NCBI GenBank assembly: GCA_008711295.1
Contig: VUYV01000053.1
Location: 5,221,264 to 5,285,263 of the forward strand
Direction: 5' to 3'
DNA: 64,000 nt
DNA from: Anarhynchus alexandrinus
Taxonomy: Eukaryota > Chordata > Aves > Charadriiformes > Charadriidae
A model generated the notes under the pieces. The model was not told the origin of the DNA. It saw only the letters and a list, made by a program, of their open reading frames with translations, and did no database searches. Positions 24,164 through 36,226 of the stretch are shown in pieces. Position 1 is the stretch's first letter, and every line of letters starts with the position of its first letter. Position numbers and translations under genes: made by a program.

Positions 24164-27073
24164 TAGTGTGTGGCCACCATGATATCAAATAACACTTAGG
24201 TTTTGCTTTTAGTGTTGGGTACTTTGTACAAATGATGCATGTGTTTGACCTGTGTTCCTGGACTTCAATGTCTGTTTTCAGAACTTGCTAATTCATTTTT
24301 AATCTTGCAGTGCAATTTGTGGAAAACCTTCTGCTGTGTAAATAGATTAAGACATCTAACCAAAATCTCTATTTTATCATAACCTTTGCCTTCACTATAC
24401 CTTTGCTTTCCAGTATTCTGTTTATTAGGATAGTTTTGGGTATTTCCAAACTCAAAGTCCAGGTTTCTCCGTATCTTGAGCCAGAGGACTGCCATTGAGA
24501 TTTTAATGAATATTAAAAGCACAGTAAGAGTTAGAAGCCTGAGAGCATAGAGTTGGGCTGAAGTCTATGAGCAGTGAACAGCAGCAAGCAGCTACCCAGG
24601 TATTACATTTATAATTAGCTGTGCTTCATTCTCTTACTGCTTGCTAATGTTTTCTTTTAGGAAAAAAAAAGATTTTACTAATTCTGCAAATATCCAGGCC
24701 CATTCCCACAACTTTTCTTTGACCTGTCTTGTATATCACAAAGTGTTCTGTCTGCTGTAGCCCACCTGCTCAAGCTTCCAATCTTTATGGATCAAGTGCA
24801 TTTCTCTGGTTAATAGTGTCATCTGGCAATTGGTTTTATAGCTTGTTCTGGCATAGCATCTAGTTGTGTGGTCATATTAGCTGATATAAAAGGTTTCTGA
24901 AGCTGTTGCAACAAGGAAGCCAGAGCTTTAGGTCAAAAGCAGTACCTCATCCTTGTTGCACAGGGATCTACCAAGTCTGCCATGTTTAGACAACTTTTGT
25001 CTTTTAATTGAAGACCCATAGCTTATGCTTTTTCTGTTGGCATTTCAGGCTGATGTTTTCTAGCAGTGTCTGTTGCCTCATGCATTTCCTTGGGTGGCAA
25101 CCTGCTGGGTTTCGGCGTAGACACCTGCTTGTCACCATTAGGGCTGGAAGTACTGGGGAAGGTGTTGCACTCACCTGAGCTCATCCTTGGTAGTTGGTGG
25201 TGCTGAACACGTGTCTCTGGTGCCTGTGGAACGGGCTCATCCAGTGCTGTAGAACACCTATGGACTGATCAGTTCAGCTTGGCTTCAGTGCAGAGGTTTA
25301 TGCAGTTGTTGTGTGCATGGAGAGGCGGGCACCAACTCTAATGACACCCTCCACTCTTCCTCTGTTGTGGCCAGGTCCTACCAGCTGTGTCCAGGTGCAA
25401 AGTGTTCAACTGGGTTCATTTGTTTCACGTTTGCTGATTGTCTGACATACTAGTACTGGTGGTGTGATATCAGACAAGGCTTTATCATGTGGCACAGACA
25501 GTGTGTGTTGGCTCTGTGGCTACTATAGCTTGTCACACGGGAGCCTTCCTTCACACAGGACCATCCCTATAGAAGCTGCCTTTCCTCTTCTTAGCACCTT
25601 ATACAGAGTGGGCCCAGCACTGATGCTGGCAAAGCGGCCACACCAGAGCCACATCAGGCATCTCCTGCCATAGCACATATAGGCAGTGCTAGTGGAGTCC
25701 TACAGTTGCATTGGTCTCTCCAATAAGTGGGTCCCTATAATCATTAGCATCTGTGCCCTGTAACTGCTGCCTTAAAAAGGGGACAATTATCCCCTGGACC
25801 TGTTTTGCACCCACTTTGTGCAGGAGTAAATCGCCTAGACCTCTGCTGACTCCATGTGTCTCAGCACGGTTTGCACTGGCTGCCTTCTTAGAGCACTCGG
25901 AGCTCTTGAGGATTAGCTAGGAGAGCAGCCGTCTCATAGCAATTCATTTTTACAGACCTATGAAAACTCAATCCATGAAATAGTTAATTAGAAAGTCTCC
26001 AATTACCAACTGAATTTATTTTGCAAAAAGTTACATTTGTTCTTCTCAGTGAGAGGAAAAAAAATAAGCAATTCAAATCATTTTGAAGTTCTATTCCTTC
26101 ATTCATTAGGAGACTTAGCTTGCAAAATCCTAATTAAAAAGAACATTTTGTGTTAATGAAAATGTTCTAATTTTTTAACTTATTAAGTTAGTTAAATTTT
26201 TTTCCAGAGCATTCGGCGAAAAGAGGTCTCCTTAGTGGCTTTGTTCATGTTTATATTCTTTGATTGCAAAATTTGTGAGACAAAAGAGAGCTAAACTCAT
26301 TCTGTGGTGCCCTCCAGTTAACTGTTCAGTTGAAAAATGACCTTCATAACTAAGTCCCTTGCCTTTTCATCGATATCAAGGAGTTACAACTCTAACCTAC
26401 AGTTGAGGAGGTGGCTTCAGCCTGGTAAACCATCAGAAATTGCATGAGCACCCCGTGGAGTGTAGATATTTATAGATATCTAAGAGGAGTACAGATAACT
26501 GAATAATTTGAATCTGAATTCTGAAACAGCCTAGGGCTTTTCTGCTGGCTTTCAAGTCCAGCATCCTCTTGCATGACATTTAGTCATTAAAAGCTGAAGT
26601 TTATTTCAGTACCTAATAATTCTGCATCAGACACAATAATATCGCAAGCCAGAGATCACAGGAGGTGCACATAGGTTCCTGCTCTGGTGCAACACCAAGA
26701 AAGACAGCACTTTTCAGTTGTCTTAAAAATAGCTGTACTATATATGAGGTTATGTTAACTGTGAAACACATTCATTTATGCAGTCTTAAGATTCAATGCA
26801 GAACTCTCTGCTGGTGTAAATCAGGGTGGCCATAAGTCGGCCATGCTGAGCCGAGATATGCTCACAGAGAACCCGTCCCTAAAGGAATTTTGCATCTTTG
26901 GTTTTGTTACCTTCATTTTGCCACTAATCTAGCTCTGGTGGGGTGGATTTAAAATCTCTCATAGGGAGAAATCACTATAAAAATCTTTAAAATCTTACCG
27001 GAGTACAGATCAGGGATGTAAAAATATTCTGGTCTTGCTCCAAGCACTGGAAAAATATTTATTAAAGTATCGG
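24164..27073. other. unique non-coding DNA, GC-richer in the middle
   Basis: No gene was found. The part from 25040 to 25900 is GC-richer than its flanks but matches no repeat I know. CTGCTGGTGTAAATCAGGGTGG (26811-26832) may be a fragment of the palindromic repeat family, with the left half preserved. Confidence 0.45.
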
Positions 27074-27865
27074 GGAATCATAGAAGCGCGTAGGTTGGAA
27101 GGGACCTCCAAAGGTCATACAGTCCTACCTCTTCCTCTGAGCATGTCTGATGAGAGCAGGTTGCTCAGAGCCCTGTCCAGCTGGCTTTTCCCTGTCTCCA
27201 AGGTTGGACACTCCACAGCCCCTCTGTGCAACCTGCTCCTCTATTTTCCACCCTTACAGTGAAAAAGCTTTTCCTAATGCCCAACCAGATTTTCCCAAGT
27301 TGCAACTTGTGTCCATTGCCTCTTGTCTCATCACTGTGCACCTCCAAGAAGAGTCTTACTCCATTTCTTTGTACCATCTTATTAGGTCGCAGTAGACAGC
27401 AGTAAAATCTCTTTTTTACTTTCTTTTCCTTAGACTGAACAAACCCAGTTGCTTCAGCTGCTCCTCACGTTACATTTTTCCAGCTCTTTAGCCATATTGG
27501 TGGCCTCTGCTTTACTTGCTTCAGTACATCAGTATCTTTATTTTTTGTGCAGGGGAACCCAGAACTGGACCCCACGCTCCAGACCCGGTCTTATCAGTGC
27601 TGAATGAAGGAGGAATCGTCCCCTCCCTTGTCCTACTGTCTACCCCCTTGCAAAGGCAGCCCAGCATGCGGCTGGCTGCCCTGGCGGCAAATGCAGCCCT
27701 GTATGGAGCTGGCTGCCTTGGCTTCAGGGGACACTGCTCACTCATGTTCAGCATGTTGTCCACCAGGCCCTCAGATGCTTTTTCTGCAAAGCTGCTTTCT
27801 ATCCCGTTGGCCCTCAGCCTGTACTGGTATGTGGGCTTACTCCATCCCAGCTGCAGAAATACTCG
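27074..27865 (-). mobile_element. CR1 LINE, 5'-truncated, minus orientation
   Basis: Read on the minus strand, the element ends at 27074 with the CR1 3' end. On the plus strand this is GAATCATAGAAGCGCGTAGG followed by TTGGAAGGGACCTCCAAAGG. Upstream of it, the minus strand encodes decayed CR1 ORF2 (reverse transcriptase C-terminus). Frame 27165-27377 contains GHKLQLGKIWLGIRKSFFTV, typical of that tail. Frame 27521-27910 contains YQYRLRANGIESSFAEK and VDNMLNMSEQC, which sit further upstream in the same protein. The two frames are not continuous, so the gene is dead. The CR1 similarity fades near 27865, which I take as the truncation point. Divergence is high, so the insertion is old. Confidence 0.9.
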
Positions 27866-30800
27866 GGGTTTTGGTACTGATTCCAGTAACACTGTATCCT
27901 CTACTTTCAACTAATTAAGAGCTATTGTTGGAGGTGCTTGTACTGAGGAGAGGTGCAAAGCCTTCTTCAGCCCTTTGTGGTCTTGTTGGGGGTTTGCTAA
28001 TATTTAAAAGTGAGCATCTTCCTGCAATATTTTCTGCTCATTCTTTGCTTTTTCCTGACACTTGAGCGGTCGGCTTTCACCCGCACAAGTGCTTGTAAAA
28101 AGTAAGTGCTGAGCTGGCACGCTCAAATTTTCAAACAGGACATGCACATCAAACTGTGGGTCAGAGCAATACAGCGTTATGTGTGCAGCTGCTCGCAGCT
28201 AACATTCGCAGATCAAACTTCAGATACAAAGAGTCAGGAAAGCACTGGAGACTCCTCACCATCAACCTATACAGGGAAAGAATTACACTATAAAATTGAG
28301 ACTCATTTAAAGTAATGATCAAATCTGAGGAAATGGCAATCTGTATGCAGACACTCCACAAGCCGAAAAAGAAGCTAAATTCATCGAGTGAATTATTTGC
28401 TGCCAATTATTCTCTCAGCTCTAATATTCAATTTTAAATATTTAGTTAGATCCACTTTCAACCTAGAATTTCAGTTTTCATTTAACATCATGAGTGACTA
28501 TATATATGTACGTATATACGACACACGCTGTTTTCATTACATCTCCTTTGAACGCACTTGAATAGTAATGTGAATTGCCTGCCTCCGTTTTGGTAGATTT
28601 TTGGACAAGGTGTAAGCCTTTTCTCAGTGGATTTTGGTAGTTGTCTGAGTACCTCTTTGATCTGAAAGTGACCCTGCCGTGTTGAAATGTGGACTTGGCT
28701 AACTTCATGGCAGGACTCTTGGAGAATTACAAGATGGCTGTAAAGATGCACTAACCCTTTTCAGGACCTAAATTAAGCTTTAAATCAAAGCTAACTAGAA
28801 TGCCACCAAAGCTTTTCCATTAAGACTGGCTTACACACCCTTGCACTGTGATGCACAGAAAACATCATAAATTTTGGACCTGGACTGAAACCCTGAAGCT
28901 CTGTCTTTACTTTCAAAGTTCATGAAATGCTTCTTCACTACCAGTGAGCAATCCAGTATTTGTGTGAATTGGTTTTTGAGTGTGAAGGCAGATGCTGACC
29001 TAGAAGGCAGTTGGCACTAGGCAATTATCACCAGAAACTGAATCTCAGCTTTAGTCCATTGTTTTAGTTCTCAGTGTGCAGGAAGTGCCGTGCCACCATT
29101 TTAAGGCAAAAAAGTTGCAAGCATTCAAGGGGTCACTTTCTGTTAGAATAAACCCTTCTTTGTAATTGATGCATACAGAGTACTGCAGCCTGAGGACAGG
29201 CCATCACTGCCTGCTTCTTTATGTAACATGTTGTACTTAAAAGCAAGGATTGTTGTGGTTTGTAAACCAAACATGTGGAAAACAGATTTTTTTTTTTCTT
29301 TAGTTTGTTGTATTCCTCCCTGAAGGTAGTGGTAGGGAGCTACACAAGCAATGAAGGAAGACATATCTCTCTCCTGAACATAGGATTTGCTTAGTCATAA
29401 ATGGGCACTTGAGAAGGGTGTGAGAAGAGAGGAACTTTACAGCTATTAGCAGCCTGGGGCAGTATCTGCATGTGACCTTTGGCACCAGATTCCAAAAGAG
29501 CCAGAGCTGGTGTTCGCAGGGGAAGGGAGAAGGACTCAGCCAAGCCCCATAGCGAGACAGGGGTGGATAGGGCAGTTTACCTGAGCTCCCTGCTCTCAGA
29601 CGACAGGAGAGCCTGACTCATTTGGGAAGATGCTTATCAATAACTGCTCAGGCTGAGCTTTGATGCAGAATTTCCTGGAGCTCCACGTGCTCCCGTTCAG
29701 AAATGCAGGTATTATAACATCATTGTGAAATACTATGATGAAATAGTCCATCATACTGCCAATGTTTGGCTTTAAAGCTGGGGCAGGAGAGGAAAGAATT
29801 GCTAACGCTCCAAGGAACAGCTTGTCAGCTTGAGGGCCTCACGTGTGCCAGCTGGATTCAAGTTCAAGTCTGGATTTGATCCACTAATGAAACATCATCC
29901 TCCAAAAACTACTGGCTGAAGGTGGCAGATCTCTGGAGACCTAGAGGGTTGATTGGAAAGTTGACTCTCTCTCTTAACCATATGCTCGTGTGTATGTCAG
30001 TTATGAAAATGAGTCAGATTTTCAAGTTTTCAATTAAAAAAAAAATCCTTAGGAAAAGCATTGGCAAAATAGCTGCAATTTCCCTTCCCCATTGCCATCC
30101 CCTTAGTGAAATGGAAACAGTTCTGTTGATTTGAACAGACTCTAGGGTTTTAATCCTGTCTTGGCTTTGCCAAGGCCAACGTTTTGCCCCCTGTAGCTCT
30201 TGCATTTAGTAAAATGTTTAAGAGTGGAAGAATGTGACATTTTAATAAAAAGGCTGATGGAATCTATGAATTTTCTGAAAAGTCTGGGGTCAGTTCCTAT
30301 GTGATGACAGTTCTGGGCTGAAGCAGACATAATACTTTTGCTTTCCAGCTGGGGGGAATGAAGGATTTCCATTGAACAGACATAGTGCAAAATTCATTAC
30401 TCTGTCCCAACATAATACAGAAGAGTATCTCAGTAGCAAGCTGGTTTTTGAGCTAGGGAATAGAGGAAGAGTTTTCCCATGGAACCCACAAGAAAGTGAC
30501 AGCATGCATTAGGTGGCCTCCAGAAGATCCCTTATACAGCAGACTTGCAAATGGATCCCCCTTTCCACCCACAGGTCTCCACTCTCTGATCATATAAATA
30601 TTTAAATAATTATTTTTTAGAGCTCTTGGAAAGCTCTATCAATTGCCTCTATCAGAACCCGTTCTATTAGCTGAGCAACTTTCTACTATTACAGCAGCTT
30701 TTCACCACTTTCTATTTCATTAGCATTCATTTTCTTTAGACATATGACACACTACCCACTGGAAATGTAGGCATCTGGGAACATAAAGCTAAAAGCTGAG

Positions 30801-31174
30801 GTTTGCTTCAGTGCTTGCCAGCCCACAGAGTTTTATTACCTAACCTACCTTTACCTAAATCACAGAAAAATGACAAACCTTTTGATGCATGTAAAAAAAA
30901 ACCCTGAAACAGAGTTAAGCTGCAAGCTTGACTGATGCAAACTGACATAAAGCATCACAATGGCGCACATCAGAGACAGATGTTTTCTCCAACTCCAGTT
31001 TAGTTGCATTTTTGCAGAGTGCACTACTGATTCGTTAAACGTGCTGCTTGTAAAAAGATTTGGGTCTGGAGTTCAAACTCAAATATCCATGAGTAATTGG
31101 CGAGCTGATGGTATTATTCTCACAGGTGGAAATGGGTAATGCAAATTTTAGAAGCAGCACATCTGTTCTTTCAG
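27866..31174. other. unique non-coding DNA
   Basis: This is AT-rich unique sequence. Frames of 60-87 codons overlap on the two strands around 28.1-28.8 and 29.9-30.5 kb and carry no domain. Confidence 0.5.
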
Positions 31175-31395
31175 CTAATCGGATATGAGTTTTACAGGAA
31201 TGACCGCATTAGCAACCTCAGTGTCATAACTGGAGGGACACAAATCAACAACACTGTGGATGCTAATGTCGAGGAATTTGAAAATCTGAGCTGCAAATTC
31301 ACACATACCTGGCTGATGCTGGCTTCTGCTCACGGAAAGTCTGTTATAAGATCCCGGCACCAAAAAGGTCACCAGCTGAAGGACTATGGTGCAAG
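31175..31395 (+). other. exon-like open stretch, unrecognised
   Basis: A good-looking 3' splice site (TCTGTTCTTTCAG, ending 31174) precedes 221 bases that stay open in one frame and run into a donor-like CAAGGTAGTC, with GT at 31396-31397. The 73-residue product (beginning LIGYEFYRNDRISNLSVI) matches no family I know. Its length is not a multiple of three, so joining it to other exons would shift the phase. It could be an exon of an unknown or non-coding transcript, or chance; chance is more likely. Confidence 0.2.
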
Positions 31396-32118
31396 GTAGT
31401 CTTGGTCTCGCTTCCAGAGAACTGTAAACAGAAAAGAGCTTGGAGTGTTTTCAGTAGAAAGTGGTCCTAGCAAGATTGAGATGCATTCATATAGCTAAGT
31501 ATCTCAAGTAGCTGTTGCTTCCCGTGTAAGAAGTCCCTGAAAGGAAGTGATGTCACTGGCTAAGTCGTTAGTTGATTTTCAGGGGTGAATCACATGGATT
31601 ACTTTTGTTCATACTGTTCACCAAAAAAATCAGCAGTTTGAGGGCTCATTGTGCTAATGTGTCTTGTTGCTTAAGTAGACAAGGGACGAGAAGAAACACA
31701 GCATAGTGATTGACCCCCAAATCACTATTAGTAAGGTTGAGATCCCAAGTCTGCTGGCCAGATGGGTGAAATGGCCTGTCCCTGAAACTACGCTGCTCCC
31801 TTAATAGAGATATATGGACATCCCTTGTGGTCAGCTGTCAGCGCTTTTGTTTTTCTTTCTCTTGCATAAAGCCGAATGGAAACAAAAGTAGAACAGTTCC
31901 ATGTTCAACCTTAAATCTTTTCTTTTGTGACATGTTACAGGCTGTTAAGAGGGTTATGTTTGTCAACTCTGTAACCTGGACGTTCCCCATCATACATGGG
32001 TGGAAGCTCTGTAGACTGAACATAAACGCTTCAGAAACCCTCTGAGATGTTAGTCTTGGGATGTGCTTTGTTTTTCACATCTTGCCCTGATGAAGTACAG
32101 GGAAACTAAAAATATATC
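31396..32118. other. unique non-coding DNA
   Basis: No gene or recognisable repeat was found between the exon-like stretch and the CR1 element. Confidence 0.5.
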
Positions 32119-32777
32119 CAGAGGGACCTTGACAGGCTTGAGAAGTGGGCCTGTGCGAACCTTATGAAGTTCAACAAGGCCAAGTGCAAGGTCCTGCATG
32201 TGGATCAGAACAATCCCAAGCATAAATACAGGCTGGACAGAGAATGGATTGAGAGCAGCCCTGAGGAGAAGGACTTTTGAGGGTGTTGGTTGATGAGAAG
32301 CTCAACATGACCCGGCAATGTGTGCTTGCAGCCCAGAAAGCCAACTGTCTCCTGGGCTGCATTGAAAGAAGTGTGGCCAGCAAGTGGAGGGAGGGGATTC
32401 TGCCCCTCTGCTCTGCTCTTTTGAGACGCCACCTGGAGTACTGCATCCAGCTCTGGGGCCCCCAACATGACAAGGACATCTGCCTGTTGGAGCGAGTCTA
32501 GAGGAGGGCCACAAAGATGATCAGAGGGCTAGAGCAGCTCTCCTGTGAAGACAGGCTGAGAGAGTTGGGGTTGTTCAGCCTGGAGAAGAGAAGGCTCCCA
32601 GGAGACCTTATAGCAGCCTTTCAGTACTTAAAGGGGGCCTACAGGAAAGATGGGGAGGGACACTTTATCAGGGAGTGTAGTGATAGGACGAGGGGTAACA
32701 GTTTTAAACTGAAAGAGGGTAGATTTAGATTAAGTATTAGGAAGAAATTCTTTACTGTGAGGGTGGTGAGGCACTGA
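32119..32777 (+). pseudogene. CR1 ORF2 remnant (reverse transcriptase C-terminus), broken
   Basis: In the intact family, ORF2 encodes an endonuclease and reverse transcriptase for retrotransposition. Here only the last part remains. Conserved words seen include [85 protein letters not shown] and [17 protein letters not shown]. The reading frame is broken by a 2-base insertion at about 32275-32276, an in-frame TAG at 32499-32501 and a TGA at 32775-32777 where the family normally has Trp. The segments from 32277 to 32777 are otherwise in one frame. The endonuclease and the catalytic reverse-transcriptase core are absent, so it cannot be active. Confidence 0.93.
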
Positions 32778-32934
32778 AACAGGTTGCCCAGGGAAGTTGT
32801 GGATGCCACATCCCAAGGCCAGGTTGGACGGGCCTTTGAGCAACCTGGTCTAGTGGAAGGTGTTCCAGCCCACGGCAGTGGGTTTGGAACCAGATGATCT
32901 TTAAGGTCCCTTCCAACAATAACCATTCTATATT
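32119..32934 (+). mobile_element. CR1 LINE, 5'-truncated, plus orientation
   Basis: This is the best-preserved mobile element in the window. It starts inside CR1 ORF2 (ATCCAGAGGGACCTTGACAGG) and runs through the reverse-transcriptase C-terminus and the 3' UTR. It ends with CCAGATGATCTTTAAGGTCC and a single CCATTCTATATT. The 3' tail repeat is reduced to one unit. CR1 elements insert by target-primed reverse transcription and are usually truncated at the 5' end, as here. The copy is about 815 bases, against roughly 4.5 kb for a full CR1. No target-site duplication is evident, which is usual for CR1. Confidence 0.95.
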
Positions 32935-35099
32935 GCCTGATACCAGCTCCCTAGAACAACAACCCAACCATCCGACCCTGTATCTAAAACAAGCCTACGT
33001 GAAATTATTAACCCAAAAACTCGCACTTTGGGCAGTTTGTCAATAGTTTAATACACCTGGAGTGATCTCCCAGGCATTTTTGTAGCACATGCTATTTTTG
33101 ATAGCACGGAGTTGTTTTAATTATAACCTGGTTTTATTTAGCTAACAAATTTTATATCTGCTCCTCAAAACTTCATGCATAACATTTTCACAAACACACA
33201 CACACGGAGAACTCTATGACAGTACATTCTATAGAGTGTTTTAATTTTCCATTCGTTTGCATAGTCTTTTGTCCATAGTTGCTTACATATGCTTATTACA
33301 ACACATATCTATAGATAAAAGTTTGAAAGTAATTCTTCCTGAGTGGTTCATATGCTTCATCATTTGGAAAAGAGGTTTTTTCTCCCTAAATGAATGGTGT
33401 GGTGACATGAATTTGGGGAAGAGTTCCTCCAAACTGATGATAAAATTTTCTCTTGTGTATTCAGAAATCCATCCCGTATCATTTGTAGACCTAATAACTA
33501 AGTGTGGTAATTCTGGTGGGAGCTAAGTGATTTTTACTATAATAAAGCTGAGAAAGGATCTTGAGTTTTAGTACACAGGTACTGAGAAGCGTCAGGTAGT
33601 CACCAAAAAAGCCCCACAAAGTTTCATTTTTAACTTTTTATTTTTTTTCTTTTCCTTGTTGTCCTGCATGACCCATTTGGGTTATTTGTTCCAGTTCACA
33701 AGGGGAACCGTGGCTCCTATGAGCAACCCTTCAGTGTTCCATAGGAGGACACTACCTCTTTTATCCAGCTCCACTCATGGCTGCCCAGTGCAGAGAGCTC
33801 TAAGTTTGCTAAAGCCCCATGAAAACTAATGGATATATTAGCTGGTGCTATACTTAGCTTTCTGGTGGAAATCTGAGCCCATTTCCTGTTTAGTTTTGCA
33901 TGGTCTGCTAAAGGAAAAAAGTATCCCCAAGTTCTTTTTGTCTTAATTGCATCCTATCAGCAGGCCAGCATTTTAGTCTGCAGATGCTCAAGCCCTCGTT
34001 TATTGTATGCAAATGTATCAGTATCTTGTTTCAGGTAGGTAGCCTTAGACCAAATGAATTGAACTTAATTGGTGTCAGAACTTTTCATTCAGGAGACTAC
34101 AGCAGCAGATACTTAACTCTATTGCTATTCAGAAAAGCAGAGGTGCTTTAGCAAGTGATAAAATGAAGCATGTACTCCTATAACGAGAAACTCTTTCCTG
34201 AACTGGGCCTGACAAATTATCTTCCCGTGTTGTTATACTCATGTCAAACCTTGAATTTTGCACACAGTGTTACATCATTTTCAGGATAAGAAGATGGCTT
34301 TTTAATCTCTTTTTAATTCTGTATCTGGAAAATGGCTTTATTAACCTCTAGTTACTAAGCAATAATATATCTGATGTGCTCTGTGGTCCTGCTTACTTTC
34401 TGTTGCTCTCCTGCAAAAGTGTGATAACCTCTGAAGAAACTCAATGTGCTAGACAGACCGATACAAGACTGGTTTTAACTATTAATCTAATAGTTTTCAG
34501 GTGCTTCTATTTAAATTACTGTTTATGCTGTGTTCCTCATAAAGTAGTTCAGACATGACATGCGATACTAAAAAATGTGGACATCTTTATCAAAATGTAC
34601 ATCTACAAAGAATACCCCCGTCCAGAGAGCTGTCTCTCTCTCAAGTCCTAAGCAATGCTGTGAAATCTGAACACTGTGGCCATTCAAATCTACAGGACAC
34701 GATCATATAGCATAGTTGGTAACTATTATTCATGAGAGGCAAATATGAATTAGCCTGCAAGAAGCTGTGGAAGGATTTCTCATAACCTAATGACTGTGGC
34801 ATTCCCATTACTGGAAAACTAAAATGGCAGAGAAATTCAATGGCATATGGTCAGAGTAATGCCTACTGGAAAATAAGAGCCCTGACAATACCTACACATC
34901 AAACTGGGTAAGATTAAGCAAGAGCAAATGAGTTTTTACAACTCAGAAGAAATATTGTGGAGTCACAGTGGTTAGCTCTCTAAAAATAGCTACTTATTGC
35001 TCAGCAGCAGCTGGGAAAGCAAGGAGAATTTTACGAATTATTAAGCAAAGAGTAGAAAACAGAAGAGAAAACATTTATTCCACTGCGTAAATTGGTGGC
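32935..35099. other. unique non-coding DNA
   Basis: This is AT-rich unique sequence with a 12-base AC run at 33194-33205. No gene or recognisable repeat was found. Confidence 0.5.
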
Positions 35100-35680
35100 A
35101 TGCCCATGTTTTCAGGCGCTCTCTGTAGTTCTCATCGCCCATCTCAAAGGGATGCAAGTAGAAGTCAGCAGAGCACATGCGGCCCTGCACAGTGCCTCTT
35201 CCTTATTTCAGACAAGTCCATATGGACACATTATTGGCAAATGGCAGCCCAACAGGGTCTGCAAAGAGTAGTGAGTTTCACTACTTTGAAGTCATGTGTG
35301 ATCCCTCCAGTCAGCAGCTCAAGAGGACCCTACGTACTTCTGTGTGGGGGTCCTTGCTTTTGTGTGAGGACAACCTTCCAGCTCCCACAAGCTTCCTGGG
35401 GGTCTCCCACTGGGCTGAACTTCTGCCGCTGGGGAGGGCAGCAGCTCCCCTGCTGGCAAGAATTCGGTGGGAATTCGAGAGGCACAGCCTCACATGGAAG
35501 CACAACACCTTCCACCAGTTGCTCTGGGAGAGACAGTGGCAGTCTCCATGGACATTATAGAGCCAATAGATGACCTCCAGTCAGCTAAGGGCCAGTACTT
35601 ACTTCTGTGTAGGGCCAACGCTCCGCCGCAGTCAGGGAGCTGTACCCTCATTTCATTTCCTAACCTTCCATTTTGAGCAG
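35100..35680 (+). other. GC-richer patch with long frames and an internal repeat
   Basis: Two overlapping plus-strand frames (157 codons at 35100-35573 and 127 codons at 35177-35560) and several minus-strand frames share a GC-richer patch. No domain is recognisable in any of them. A diverged direct repeat links 35304-35360 and 35574-35622: both contain CCTCCAGTCAGC and later ACTTCTGTGT. The patch may be an old unclassified repeat or an exon of an unknown transcript. Confidence 0.3.
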
Positions 35681-36171
35681 TAATGGAGATAGACCAGAAA
35701 AGGCTGTGGGGTTGTTTAAAAGTACCTGGTCTGGATACAAGGTCTGGCTCAGGAAGGTGTTTAAATTTTTGGTTTTGAGAAGATGAGAGGGTGTAACATA
35801 ATTCTTATATTCGTTCCTAAAAGCTGGCCACTATGAGAGGAGATACTGTGTTAATTGGATTTGCTGTTTGATCTAGCGTTGCAGTTCTTCTGCCTTCAGC
35901 AACAAAGGAGGAATCAGCTTCTTAGATTTCCAGTGCATGTTTATACAGCTCGTTGACATTTTCTTCATCATCCGCTGTCTCACGATTTTGTTTCAAGAGA
36001 AGGGTAGGGCTGTGGTTACAGATACGAAGGAATCTGCTCATCTGGGATCCCTCAGAAGGTTTACGATGCCGTGCGGTGGTGTGTGGCTTTGGTTCAGTCA
36101 CCTGTGTCTCGACCCAGTTCCTTTGTAAATTGATGGGAGTCTTTTCTCTGATATGAAAAAGCCTAGTTCTT
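35681..36171. other. unique non-coding DNA
   Basis: I see nothing convincing. Two overlapping plus-strand frames near 35940-36156 have no domain. Confidence 0.45.
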
Positions 36172-36226
36172 TGGCCTGCTTCAAAACAGTGGGAGTTATT
36201 CCATCCGTCTCAAATAGATTAGGCCT
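36172..36226 (+). repeat. ancient repeat relic (family B-like)
   Basis: GGCCTGCTTCAAAACAGTGG is followed by GAGTTATTCCATCCGTCTC and AAATAGATTAGGCCTG. This agrees in order with a remembered amniote repeat: 'ggcctg..cagtgggagttttgccattgacttcaatgg..caggcc'. TGATGGGAGTCTTT, 40 bases upstream (36131-36144), may belong to it too. It is strongly diverged. Confidence 0.4.

Noticed and set aside
27516..27918. Frames of 104-132 codons on both strands
   Set aside because: They lie inside a CR1 element; only the minus-strand frame carries reverse-transcriptase words, and it is a decayed fragment.
32171..32514. Minus-strand frames of 70-102 codons
   Set aside because: They are antisense shadows of the CR1 ORF2 remnant on the plus strand.
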